From assembly GCA_049317725.1 (NCBI GenBank), contig JBMOHS010000045.1:1-23303 (forward strand): a stretch of 23,303 nucleotides of DNA. The letters are read 5' to 3'. Below, piece by piece: positions 1 to 8,167 of the stretch (its first letter is position 1; each line of letters starts with the position of its first letter). Both the position numbers and the translations under genes were made by a program. This DNA is from CAIOZW01 sp049317725 (lineage in GTDB: Bacteria > Acidobacteriota > Blastocatellia > RBC074). The notes under the pieces are model-generated. The model was not told the DNA's origin. It worked only from the letters and a program-made list of their open reading frames with translations, and made no database searches.

Positions 1-552
1 GAGCGGGCGGGAGCGCTCTTCTCGGCCTTGGCGGCCATGGCCATGTGGTTCTGCGGTCTGTCGGCGGTAACTTGGTCGTCCCGGGTCCTCTATGCGTTCG
101 CCCGCGACGGCGGACTGCCCTTTGCCCACCTCTGGCGACGCGTTCACTACGGCTATCAGTCGCCGGCGCCGGCGATCTGGCTGAGCGTTGCCCTTGCCTT
201 TCTGGCTGCGGTCTACAGCGGGGCCTACGCGGTGATCACCTCGATCAGCACGATTGGCCTCTATCTCTCCTACGCTCTGCCCGTCTATCTGCATTGGCGA
301 GCGAGGGGAACTGATCGGGAGCTACCACGCGGGCCGTGGCATCTGGGGCGCTGGGGGCGGGGGATCAATCTGGTGGCGATCGGATGGGTCGTCTTTCTGA
401 GCGCCATTCTGAGCCTGCCGGATGACTACCGGACAGGGAAGACGATGGTCGCTGTTCTCGGGCTCTTGGGTCTCTGGTACTGGACGTGGGAGCGGCACCA
501 TTTCTGCGGCCCACGCTGGCTCGATCCATTGCGCGCAAAGGAGGAGAGATGA
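1..552 (+). CDS. APC-superfamily amino acid/amine permease, C-terminal part
   Basis: The reading frame is open from the first base and ends at 552, so only the last 183 residues are present. They contain about five hydrophobic membrane segments. The signature SSRVLYAFARDGGLP follows the second cytoplasmic-type segment and is typical of the ACT branch of APC permeases (GABA, choline, ethanolamine and amino acid carriers). The tail is short and basic. The stop overlaps the start of the ligase gene (ATGA at 549-552), so the two are very probably co-transcribed and translationally coupled. From this neighbour I infer that the permease imports the amine that the ligase then gamma-glutamylates, like PuuP with PuuA in the Puu pathway. 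The substrate itself cannot be read from the sequence. Family call is firm; substrate is open. Confidence 0.88.
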   Translation, partial: ERAGALFSALAAMAMWFCGLSAVTWSSRVLYAFARDGGLPFAHLWRRVHYGYQSPAPAIWLSVALAFLAAVYSGAYAVITSISTIGLYLSYALPVYLHWRARGTDRELPRGPWHLGRWGRGINLVAIGWVVFLSAILSLPDDYRTGKTMVAVLGLLGLWYWTWERHHFCGPRWLDPLRAKEER

Positions 553-1940
553 GCAACGAACACATCACTGTCAAAGGGATGCTCGGGCAGGACGAGTTGC
601 GGCGTCTGGTGGCCGACGAGCAGATCGAGACGGTCATCGTCGGCTTCACAGACCATTACGGGCGTCTCAACGGCAAGCGGTATGACGCAGAGATGTTTGT
701 CGAACGGACCTATCGGGAAGGGACCCACGGCTGCGACTACCTGCTGACGACCGATATGGAGATGGAGCCGGTCGCCGGGTACCGCTTTGCCAATTGGGAG
801 CTGGGCTACGGAGACTTCCACCTCGTACCGGACTTGACGACCCTGCGCGTGGCGAGCTGGCTCGACCGGACGGCACTCGTTCTCTGTGATGTCATTGATG
901 AGAAGACCCACACGGCTGTCCCCCTCGCCCCGCGCTCGATTCTCAAACGCCAAGTCGAGAAGGCAGAGGAGGCGGGCTGGACTGCCCAGGCGGCGACCGA
1001 GCTCGAATACTACCTCTTCGAGACCGGCTATCGCGAGGCCCACGAGGCGGGCTACCACAACCTCGTCCCCGCCGGATGGTACCTCGAGGACTATCAGATT
1101 CTGCAAGGCACCCGCACCGAGGGCTTCACCGCCGAGGCACGGCGCCATCTGCGCCAATCAGGGGTCCCAGTCGAGAGCTCGAAGGGGGAGTGGGGGCTCG
1201 GCCAGCACGAGCTCAATGTTCGGTACACCGAGGCCTTGACGATGGCCGACCGGCACGTCGTCTACAAGCAATGCCTCAAGGAGCTGGCCGATCGGATGGG
1301 GATCAGCGTCACCTTCATGGCCAAGGTGGCCGCCGACCGCGCCGGTTCGAGCTGCCACATCCACCTCAGTCTCTGGCGGGATGGACGCAACCTCTTTGCC
1401 GGAGAGGAGTCGCTCGGGCCGATCCAGTCTTCTCCGCTCTTTCGCCACTTTCTCGGCGGGTGGATGGCCTATGCGGAGGAGGTCATGCCCTTCTACGCCC
1501 CAACGGTCAACTCCTACAAGCGCTTTGTCGACAGTTCGTGGGCGCCGACGCGGCTGGCTTGGAGCTATGATAATCGGACAGGCGGCTTCCGCGTCGTCGG
1601 TCGCGGCCAGAGTCTGCGCATTGAGTGTCGGATTCCCGGGGCCGACTGCAATCCGTACCTCGCCCTTGCTGCCTCCCTCGCAGCGGGTCTCGAAGGAGTC
1701 AAGCACCAGATCGAGCCACCGGAGATCTTCACCGGCGACATCTACGCCGCACGCCACCTCCCGCGGGTTCCCGCGACGCTCGCCGAGGCCACGGACCGCC
1801 TCGCCGGGAGCCGCTTTGCCCGCGAAGCCTTCGGCGACGAGGTCGTTGAGCACTACGTCCACTTCTACCGCTCCGAGCAGTCGGCGTATAATCGAGCGGT
1901 CACCGATTGGGAACGTGCACGATACTTCGAGCGGATCTGA
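549..1940 (+). CDS. Glutamine synthetase family protein, probable gamma-glutamyl-amine ligase (PuuA/GlnA4/IpuC type)
   Basis: 463 residues. The start at 549 has AAGGAGGAG just upstream and overlaps the permease stop; the frame stays open further upstream but that start lacks support. The N-terminal beta-grasp domain (about 15-105) is followed by the catalytic domain. Metal and substrate residues are visible: ELEYY (E151, E153), GLGQHELN (E221), SSCHIHLSL (H270, H272), DNRTGGFR (R343) and RIECRIPGADCNPY (E359, R361). SSCHIHLSL in place of the GSGMHxHQS of true GlnA, and the YF-ERI C-terminus, are typical of gamma-glutamyl-polyamine or -ethanolamide ligases. The NLYDLP adenylylation site of GlnA is absent. 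Inferred reaction: ATP-dependent joining of glutamate to an amine. The neighbours (permease, dehydrogenases, amidotransferase) favour catabolism over ammonia assimilation. Confidence 0.9.
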   Translation: MSNEHITVKGMLGQDELRRLVADEQIETVIVGFTDHYGRLNGKRYDAEMFVERTYREGTHGCDYLLTTDMEMEPVAGYRFANWELGYGDFHLVPDLTTLRVASWLDRTALVLCDVIDEKTHTAVPLAPRSILKRQVEKAEEAGWTAQAATELEYYLFETGYREAHEAGYHNLVPAGWYLEDYQILQGTRTEGFTAEARRHLRQSGVPVESSKGEWGLGQHELNVRYTEALTMADRHVVYKQCLKELADRMGISVTFMAKVAADRAGSSCHIHLSLWRDGRNLFAGEESLGPIQSSPLFRHFLGGWMAYAEEVMPFYAPTVNSYKRFVDSSWAPTRLAWSYDNRTGGFRVVGRGQSLRIECRIPGADCNPYLALAASLAAGLEGVKHQIEPPEIFTGDIYAARHLPRVPATLAEATDRLAGSRFAREAFGDEVVEHYVHFYRSEQSAYNRAVTDWERARYFERI

Positions 1941-1946
1941 GCCGGA

Positions 1947-1975
1947 AAGAGGCTCACGCGAAGCCGCGAAGACGC
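1947..1975 (+). repeat. Dispersed repeat, copy 1 (GCGAAGCCGCGAAGACGC type)
   Basis: A 29-base stretch beginning AAGAGGCTCACGCGAAG is repeated without change at 2050-2078, 103 bases downstream, and both are followed by similar purine-rich tails (GAAGAGGG and AAAGGGAGG). It begins six bases after the ligase stop. Inside it the unit CGCGAAG recurs with a period of about 8 bases. Similar intergenic repeats are known to me from many environmental bacterial genomes; no function is established. Confidence 0.8.
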
Positions 1976-2049
1976 GAAGAGGGTCGAGTGCTGGGTGAGC
2001 CACTGGCGGCTGCCCCAGCAGAAGGGAACGGGGCTCTTGCGAAGCTGGG

Positions 2050-2078
2050 AAGAGGCTCACGCGAAGCCGCGAAGACGC
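2050..2078 (+). repeat. Dispersed repeat, copy 2
   Basis: Exact 29-base match to 1947-1975 in the same orientation, inside the 267-base non-coding gap between the ligase and SDR genes. Between the copies is about 75 bases of unremarkable sequence with no convincing gene. Confidence 0.8.
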
Positions 2079-2121
2079 AAAGGGAGGCTGCGACTGAGCC
2101 TGTTTCCCCTTTCGGGCATGT

Positions 2122-2153
2122 AAAAAAGACCGAAGCCTCCAAGAGAGGCCTCG
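2122..2153 (-). terminator. Rho-independent terminator reading leftward
   Basis: On the minus strand, CGAGGCCTC, loop TCTTG and GAGGCTTCG form a 9-bp stem with one G-U pair, followed by GTCTTTTTT. On the plus strand the same position is an A-C mismatch and there is no T-run after the stem, so the structure suits leftward transcripts. No minus-strand gene is visible to its right, so it may stop antisense transcription coming out of the SDR gene. Confidence 0.6.
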
Positions 2154-2207
2154 AAATGCAACCTCAGCAAGAGGACAATGACAAATCAGCAGAGGATGGT
2201 GAGAAGC

Positions 2208-2984
2208 ATGAACAGATTGGAAGGGAAGGTTGCCCTGATTACTGGGGGAGCCAGTGGGATCGGACGGGAATCGGCGCTCCTCTTTGCGCGTGAGGGGGCC
2301 CGCGTCGTAGTCGTCGATCGGGATGAGAAGGCGGGGCGACAGACGGCCCGCTTGGTCAAAGAGGCGGGCGGCGAGGCCCTCTTCACCAAAGCGGATGTCT
2401 CGCAGGCGGACGACTGTCAACGGATGATCAAGTCGGCCGAGAAGAAGTTCGGTCGGCTCGACATTCTCTTCAACAATGCGGGGATCATGCACCACGCCGA
2501 TGACAATGCCGTGACCACCAGCGAAGAGATCTGGGACTTGACGATGAACGTCAACGCCCGTGGCGTCTTTCTGGGCTGTAAATTCGGGATTCCTGCGCTG
2601 CGTCGAGCTGGTGGCGGGTCAATCATCAACACTGCCTCCTTTGTCGCTCTGATGGGGGCGGCGACGCCCCAAGTGGCCTACACGGCCAGCAAGGGGGCGG
2701 TCTTGGCGATGACGCGTGAACTGGCGATCATCCACGCCCGCGAGGGAATCCGCGTCAACGCGCTCTGCCCGGGTCCGCTGCGCACTGAGCTGCTGATGAG
2801 TTACCTCAACACCGAAGAGAAACGGCAGCGGCGGTTGGTTCACATCCCTGTCGGCCGGTTTGGCGAGGCCTTGGAGATCGCGCAGGCGGCCCTCTTTCTC
2901 GCCTCGGACGAGTCGTCCTTCATCACGGGGAGCGATTTCGTGGTCGATGGTGGGATTACCTCGGCCTATGTCACGCCGGAGTAA
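2208..2984 (+). CDS. Short-chain dehydrogenase/reductase (SDR), NAD-type
   Basis: 258 residues from the start at 2208, where the family-typical N-terminus NRLEGKVALITGG begins. An upstream in-frame ATG at 2178 would add ten untypical residues. The classical SDR pattern is complete: TGGASGIG (12-19), D37 at the end of beta-2 (VVVVDRD, favouring NAD over NADP), NNAG (89-92), S144, YTASK (Y158, K162) and the C-terminal FVVDGG. The usual auto-annotation would be 3-oxoacyl-ACP reductase, but there is no fatty-acid context. It lies 74 bases before the aldehyde dehydrogenase and downstream of the gamma-glutamyl ligase. I infer that it oxidises a hydroxyl on the gamma-glutamylated substrate to the aldehyde. 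Family certain; substrate inferred. Confidence 0.9.
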   Translation: MNRLEGKVALITGGASGIGRESALLFAREGARVVVVDRDEKAGRQTARLVKEAGGEALFTKADVSQADDCQRMIKSAEKKFGRLDILFNNAGIMHHADDNAVTTSEEIWDLTMNVNARGVFLGCKFGIPALRRAGGGSIINTASFVALMGAATPQVAYTASKGAVLAMTRELAIIHAREGIRVNALCPGPLRTELLMSYLNTEEKRQRRLVHIPVGRFGEALEIAQAALFLASDESSFITGSDFVVDGGITSAYVTPE

Positions 2985-3058
2985 GCCGGCTGCCCGTTAG
3001 CCCAGAGGTGACCACAGACGGTCTCTCGGGAGAGTGGAAGGGAAGGGGAGGCGAAGCG

Positions 3059-4456
3059 ATGGCGGGAGAGTGGCAACAGACGATCAGCCCGGTCGACGGG
3101 CGCCTCTACGTTGAGCGCCAACTGGCGACCGACCGTGAGATCGAGCAAGCCCTGATGACGGCGGTGCGGGCCCAGACGGAGTGGCGAAGGGTTCCGCTCG
3201 CCGAACGGGTCGCCCTCTCTCTGCGGCTGGCTGAGTGGTTGGCGGAGCGGGCGGATCGGTTTGGAGAGGAGCTGACGTGGCAGATGGGCCGACCGATCTC
3301 CGCGAGCCCCTCGGAGCTGCGTCGCGGCTTTCAGGAGCGGATTCGGTACATGGCCGGAATTGCTGAGGATGCGCTGGCCGATCTTCGACCCGATCCAAAG
3401 GCAGGGTTTGACCGCTTCATCCGTCAGGAGCCGGTTGGAGTGGTTCTGGTGCTGGCCCCGTGGAACTATCCGTGGCTGGCCTCGGTCAATGCCGTCATCC
3501 CTGCGCTCCTTGCCGGCAACAGTGTTCTCCTCAAGATGGCCCCCCAGACGCCGCTCGTCGCCGAGGCCTACGCCGAGGCTTTTCGGGCAGTGGGATTGCC
3601 GGAAGGGGTCTTCCAGTACCTCCACCTCGATCACGGGCAGGTCGCTCGGGTGATCGAGGATTCGCGAATCGGCTTTGTTGCCTTTACGGGTTCCGTCGCC
3701 GGCGGCCACGCGGTCCAGCGTGCGGCGGCCACCCGTTTTGTCGGGACGGGGCTCGAGCTGGGAGGAAAGGATCCGGCCTACGTGCGTGCTGACGCCGCCC
3801 TCGAACCGACGGTCGAGAACCTCGTCGATGGTGCGATGTTCAATTCGGGCCAATCCTGCTGCGCGATCGAGCGCATCTACGTTCACCAAGACCTCTACGA
3901 CCGTTTTGTCGAGGCCTTCGTCGAGTTGACCCGGCAGTACCGATTGGGAGATCCGACCGATCCGGCCACGACGCTCGGGCCGCTGGTTCGCACCGAGGCG
4001 GCCGACAAGGTACGCGCGCAGGTGCGGGAGGCGATCGCCAAAGGGGCACGCCCCCTCCTCGACCTGGCACTCTTCCCGGCGGCCAGGGAAGGCACCCCAT
4101 ACCTCGCTCCCCAAGTGCTGGTCGGCGTCGACCACTCGATGTCTCTCATGACCGAGGAGACTTTCGGACCCGTCGTCGGGGTGATGCCCGTCCGGAATGA
4201 CGAAGAGGCGATCCACCTGATGAACGACAGCCGCTACGGCTTGACCGCCTCTGTCTGGACGGCCGATCCCGAGGCGGCCCTCGCGATTGGCGACCGCGTT
4301 GAGACGGGCACTTGGTATATGAACCGCTGCGACTACCTCGACCCGGCACTGGCCTGGACCGGGCTCAAGGATTCGGGGCGCGGCTGTACCCTCTCCCGCT
4401 TCGGGTTTCAGCCTTTCACCCGACTGAAGTCCTATCACTTGAGGACTCAATGGTAA
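3059..4456 (+). CDS. NAD(P)-dependent aldehyde dehydrogenase
   Basis: 465 residues. The start at 3059 has GGGGAGG seven bases upstream; a GTG at 3008 in the same frame has no such support. Standard ALDH landmarks are present: PWNYP (N136, oxyanion), FTGS (209-212), LELGGKDP (E233, general base) and FNSGQSC (C267, nucleophile), with the EETFGPV segment near 365. The C-terminus (LKDSGRG, then KSYHLR) resembles ALDHs found beside gamma-glutamyl-amine ligases and succinate-semialdehyde enzymes. In this context it probably oxidises a gamma-glutamyl-amino aldehyde to the acid, as PuuC does in the putrescine pathway. The amidotransferase start lies 23 bases after its stop, so they share a transcript. 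Confidence 0.92.
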   Translation: MAGEWQQTISPVDGRLYVERQLATDREIEQALMTAVRAQTEWRRVPLAERVALSLRLAEWLAERADRFGEELTWQMGRPISASPSELRRGFQERIRYMAGIAEDALADLRPDPKAGFDRFIRQEPVGVVLVLAPWNYPWLASVNAVIPALLAGNSVLLKMAPQTPLVAEAYAEAFRAVGLPEGVFQYLHLDHGQVARVIEDSRIGFVAFTGSVAGGHAVQRAAATRFVGTGLELGGKDPAYVRADAALEPTVENLVDGAMFNSGQSCCAIERIYVHQDLYDRFVEAFVELTRQYRLGDPTDPATTLGPLVRTEAADKVRAQVREAIAKGARPLLDLALFPAAREGTPYLAPQVLVGVDHSMSLMTEETFGPVVGVMPVRNDEEAIHLMNDSRYGLTASVWTADPEAALAIGDRVETGTWYMNRCDYLDPALAWTGLKDSGRGCTLSRFGFQPFTRLKSYHLRTQW

Positions 4457-4479
4457 AGATGGATGTTGGGGAGGTTGGC

Positions 4480-5244
4480 ATGCGCATTGGCCTGCTCCAG
4501 TGTGACCACATCGAGGATCGCTTCGCCGGGGTGTCAGAAGACTATCCGGCGCTCTTCGCTGCCCGATTCGGGCAGTTCGGAGCAGCGTACGGAACTCCCC
4601 ATTGGCGCGTCTACGATCTGCCGGCCGGCCAGTTCCCCAGCTCAATCGACGAGTTCGATCTCTGTCTGATCACGGGTTCCCGGGCCTCCGTTTACGAAGA
4701 TCTGCCGTGGGTCGCACAACTGCTCGACTGGATCCGCCGGCTCTGGCAGGCGCAGATTCCGACGGCTGGAATCTGTTTTGGTCACCAAGCGATCGCCCAG
4801 GCGCTCGGGGGACAGGTCGAGAAGGCGGAGACGGGCTGGGGCGGTGGCGTTCACCGGCTGACGGTGACCCACTCTGAAGCTTGGATGGAGCCCTTCCAGC
4901 CGTCCCTTGATCTCCTCTACCTGCACCAGGACCAAGTCGTCCGTTTGCCGCAAGGAGCGGCGTCACTCGGCAGGACAGACCATTGCCGAGAGGCCTTCTA
5001 CCGGATCGGCACGACCATGCTCGGAATCCAGGCCCACCCTGAGCTCTCTCCGGCATATCTTGCCACTGTGCTGGCGGATCGTCGGGAGCGGATGGGGGAA
5101 CAGGTGGTGGAGGAGGCCTTGGCGAGCCTCTCCAGACCCACCGATGCGTGCGTCGTCGCCCGCTGGATCGACCGTTACCTCCTGTCGTCCGCCTCGGCGG
5201 TCGACGCATCTTCCTCCTCTCTCTCCCCGAGGGCCTTCCGATGA
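4480..5244 (+). CDS. Class I glutamine amidotransferase-like hydrolase, probable gamma-glutamyl-amide hydrolase
   Basis: 254 residues. The start at 4480 (MRIGLLQCDH) has GGGGAGG six bases upstream; longer in-frame starts overlap the ALDH gene and lack conservation. The fold is a stand-alone GuaA-type GATase: LITGSRASVYED (oxyanion strand), GICFGHQ with nucleophile C99, and QAHPELS with H186 and E188 completing the triad. No synthetase domain is attached. In the Puu pathway PuuD, also a class I GATase, hydrolyses gamma-glutamyl-GABA, and a gene of this kind beside the ligase and ALDH points to the same deglutamylation step. The serine-rich tail (about 236-250) is not conserved-looking. The stop overlaps the AsmA start (ATGA, 5241-5244). 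Confidence 0.87.
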   Translation: MRIGLLQCDHIEDRFAGVSEDYPALFAARFGQFGAAYGTPHWRVYDLPAGQFPSSIDEFDLCLITGSRASVYEDLPWVAQLLDWIRRLWQAQIPTAGICFGHQAIAQALGGQVEKAETGWGGGVHRLTVTHSEAWMEPFQPSLDLLYLHQDQVVRLPQGAASLGRTDHCREAFYRIGTTMLGIQAHPELSPAYLATVLADRRERMGEQVVEEALASLSRPTDACVVARWIDRYLLSSASAVDASSSSLSPRAFR

Positions 5245-8111
5245 ACACCCCATTGGGCAGCAAAGGCTGGCAAGCATGGCGTGATTCCCGTTGGGGTCGT
5301 CTGCTCGTGAGGTCGACCTTCCTGAAAGTGTCGAGCGGAGTGATCGCGCTGATCGTCTTGGTCTGGGGCTTAGCGGCCTTGTTGCTGCCGCGCTTGGTCG
5401 ATCTCAACACTGGCACCTATCGGGCGCAGATCCTTGCGCAGATCGAGCAGCAAGTGGGGCGTCCGGTCGAGCTTGGCCGTCTCTCGTTGCGCCTCTGGCC
5501 GCGCCTCACGGTTCGTGCCGAAGAGGTGATGATTGCCGAGGATCCTTCCTTCGCGACGGGGCGGTTTGTCTCTGCACAAACGGTCGAGTTGCAGGTCGGG
5601 CTTCGCTCCCTCCTGCGCGGCAAGCCGCAGTTGACGGGGCTGGCCCTGCGCCAACCGGTTGTCGTTCTGATCAAGGAGGTGAGAGATCGGCAAGCGGTCT
5701 GGAATTGGAGTACCCTCCAGCCATTTCGTGAGCCCAAGGCGCAGGAGTCACTCCCTCCCTTCGATCTGGCCGTCGAGGAAGGACGCTTCACCCTCATCGA
5801 CCGGTCGGTCACGCCCGTGACCGAGGCGGTCTATGACCGAATCTCAGTCAAATTGGAAGGGTTCTCGCCCCGTCAGTCGTTCGATTTTTCAGTCGGCTTG
5901 ACCATGCCGGGGGAGAATGGAGGGCGAGCTGAAGTCCAGGGGACGGCCGGCCCGATCGATCTGCAAGATCTGACGGAGACTCCGATCGAGGCGAACTTGG
6001 AGTTGCAAGAGGTCGAGGTGTCGGCGTTGGAGGCCCTCGTCGGGGTCACGTCGGCCAGGCGAGGGCGATTGACCTTCGATCTCTCGCTCGCCGGGCGTTT
6101 GACCGATTCCCTGCGTGCCAAAGGGACCCTCTTTGCGGAAGACGTGCGGCTCGCCGCCTGGGGGGAGCCCTCCCGTCTCCCCCTTGAGCTGACCTTCAAC
6201 CTGACGGTGTCAGCCTCTCCACCCGCCAAAGGTGCTGCTCCCGCCTCTCCTTTCGATGTTCGCGTGCAGATTGACGAGGGAGAGGCCGCACTGGGCAAGG
6301 CGAAGGTCCGCCTGCGTGGGGACGTCAAACAGCTGTTCGATCATCCGACCCTCGACTTGACCCTCGACGGTTCCGGCGTCGCCTTGGGGAGCCTTCTCGA
6401 AGCCGCCCCCGCCTTTGGCTTTGGCCCGCCAGCCGGGACACGCATTCAGGGAAATGCAGATCTCACGTTGAAGATGATGGGGAAGGTCCCCGTCCCGGCA
6501 CTCGATGGAAAACTGGTGGTGCGAGACCTGCGCTTCGAGATGGCCGGGTTGCCACAAGCGATCGAGGTCGGGCAACTGACCTTGCTCGCCAATCCGACCC
6601 TGCTCTCGGTGACGCCGTTTCGCACCTCGGTCGGTGCCCGTTCCACCCTCGAGATCGACGAACTGACCCTTGCCGATTACCAGGAGCGCCCCCGTTTTCG
6701 AATGGACGCCAATACCCAAAATGCCCAATTGGGGGATGTACTCCAGATTGCGGAATCGATGGGAGTGCGGACGCAGCTCAAGGGAAGTGGCCAGGCCAGC
6801 CTGCGGGCGGAGATCGATGCCATCCTCGCTGCGGAGCAGCCCAGTTGGACGATCGAGGGCCAGGGCAACTTGCGACAAGCCTCGCTGCAACCCACGGGGT
6901 GGACGCAGCCTGTCCAGATTGCCAAGGCCGATCTGCGCTTGACGGGAGATCAGGCCCGGGTCGAACAGCTTGAGGCGAAGATTGCGTCGACCTCGCTCGG
7001 AGGTTGGTTGGAGGTTCGTCAATTCACCCGTCCCACCGTCCGCTTCGACCTGCGGGGCGACCAACTGATTCTCTCCGAGTGGCAGACGCTGATGGGGCTC
7101 CCGCCTGCGGGAAGATCGGCTGGGTCCAGCGCGGGAGTGCCAGAGGCCCTCTCGGTCGATGGGCGGTTTGCTCTTGGCCGATTGAAGTTCGACGGGATCG
7201 ATGCCACCGATCTGCAGGGCCAGCTCGCCTATCGACCCAAGACTCTCACCCTCGCCCCCCTCGCCCTCTCCCTCTTCGGGGGGGGATATCAGGGGACGCT
7301 CCGCCTCGATCTGGCCACGACTCCCCCGGGGATGGCGGTCAAAGGGCGACTGACCAATGTTGACCTCCAGAACTTCCTCGGGAGTCTCGGCCAGACACGG
7401 CTGATTCAAGGGCGACTCGACAGCTCCTTCGACCTGCGCGGATGCGGAACCGAAGGGCCCGATTTGGCACGCTCCCTCGCTGGCACGGGGCAGGTGGAGA
7501 TTCGGGACGGCCAATTGACCAGTTTCGATCTGCTGGCCCAGGTCGAACGGCTCGGCAAGTTGGCCAACCTGCCGACGGCGGGAGCTGGCACCGCCTTTCG
7601 CAGTCTCCAGTCGACACTCACCTTTGGCGGGGGGCAACTGCGAACCGATGGGCTCCAGATCGAGACGCCAGAGTTTTCGGTGACGGGGCAGGGGCGTCTC
7701 CAGTTGGTCGAGCCGATGCGGATGGACTACTCCGTCCTTACCCAACTCAGCCCCGAGCTGACCCGGCGGGTTCTTTCGTCATCGTCGGTGACTGGAGGGC
7801 AGGGCACCGTCGGGCGGCTCGTCAGCAGCTTTTTTGTCGAGAAGGATTCGCTGGTCATTCCGCTGCAAGTCTCTGGCCCCCTCCAGCAGCCGACGTTCGG
7901 GATTGACGCTGCCACCCTGCGGAAGCGTGCCCGAACCAATCTTCTCGACAATCTTCGGCAGCGGGTCCTCGGCGGGGCCGTTGACGCTCCCGGTCAGCCG
8001 GCCTCCTCTGAGAAGAAGGAGCCCGGCCCAGAGAAGAGAGAACCTGGGGTCAAGGAGACCCTCCGCGAAATCCTCGAACGGATTCGCAAGAAGCCCCCTG
8101 AAAAACCTTGA
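5241..8111 (+). CDS. AsmA family envelope protein
   Basis: 956 residues. The start at 5241 overlaps the upstream stop and has GAGGG eight bases before it. One membrane segment (about 30-50, VSSGVIALIVLVWGLAALLL) is followed by the AsmA N-terminal pattern: LVDLNTGTYRAQI, GRPVELGRLSLRLWP and a long beta-rich series. A C-terminal AsmA-like region (about 690-900) carries the typical LxGxGxxxxxxG repeats, for example GTGQVEIRDGQLTSFDLL. The last 50 residues are lysine/proline/glutamate rich. AsmA proteins are inner-membrane-anchored periplasmic bridges related to bacterial lipid-transfer proteins (YhdP, TamB), thought to move phospholipid to the outer membrane. Its coupling to a catabolic operon is unexpected and may only reflect operon packing. 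Confidence 0.88.
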   Translation: MNTPLGSKGWQAWRDSRWGRLLVRSTFLKVSSGVIALIVLVWGLAALLLPRLVDLNTGTYRAQILAQIEQQVGRPVELGRLSLRLWPRLTVRAEEVMIAEDPSFATGRFVSAQTVELQVGLRSLLRGKPQLTGLALRQPVVVLIKEVRDRQAVWNWSTLQPFREPKAQESLPPFDLAVEEGRFTLIDRSVTPVTEAVYDRISVKLEGFSPRQSFDFSVGLTMPGENGGRAEVQGTAGPIDLQDLTETPIEANLELQEVEVSALEALVGVTSARRGRLTFDLSLAGRLTDSLRAKGTLFAEDVRLAAWGEPSRLPLELTFNLTVSASPPAKGAAPASPFDVRVQIDEGEAALGKAKVRLRGDVKQLFDHPTLDLTLDGSGVALGSLLEAAPAFGFGPPAGTRIQGNADLTLKMMGKVPVPALDGKLVVRDLRFEMAGLPQAIEVGQLTLLANPTLLSVTPFRTSVGARSTLEIDELTLADYQERPRFRMDANTQNAQLGDVLQIAESMGVRTQLKGSGQASLRAEIDAILAAEQPSWTIEGQGNLRQASLQPTGWTQPVQIAKADLRLTGDQARVEQLEAKIASTSLGGWLEVRQFTRPTVRFDLRGDQLILSEWQTLMGLPPAGRSAGSSAGVPEALSVDGRFALGRLKFDGIDATDLQGQLAYRPKTLTLAPLALSLFGGGYQGTLRLDLATTPPGMAVKGRLTNVDLQNFLGSLGQTRLIQGRLDSSFDLRGCGTEGPDLARSLAGTGQVEIRDGQLTSFDLLAQVERLGKLANLPTAGAGTAFRSLQSTLTFGGGQLRTDGLQIETPEFSVTGQGRLQLVEPMRMDYSVLTQLSPELTRRVLSSSSVTGGQGTVGRLVSSFFVEKDSLVIPLQVSGPLQQPTFGIDAATLRKRARTNLLDNLRQRVLGGAVDAPGQPASSEKKEPGPEKREPGVKETLREILERIRKKPPEKP

Positions 8112-8167
8112 GCCCTGGAAGTGAACCACTTCAGATCATTGTCGAGCAAGATTGGGGGAGACAGGCA

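Noticed and set aside
426..2495. Long minus-strand open frames opposite the ligase and SDR genes (243 and 445 codons)
   Set aside because: They mirror the codon pattern of the real plus-strand genes, show no family motif, and span the repeats and the minus-strand terminator.
2966..4645. 559-codon minus-strand open frame opposite the aldehyde dehydrogenase
   Set aside because: A GC-rich shadow of a clear ALDH gene; the composition is arginine/proline rich with no recognisable domain.
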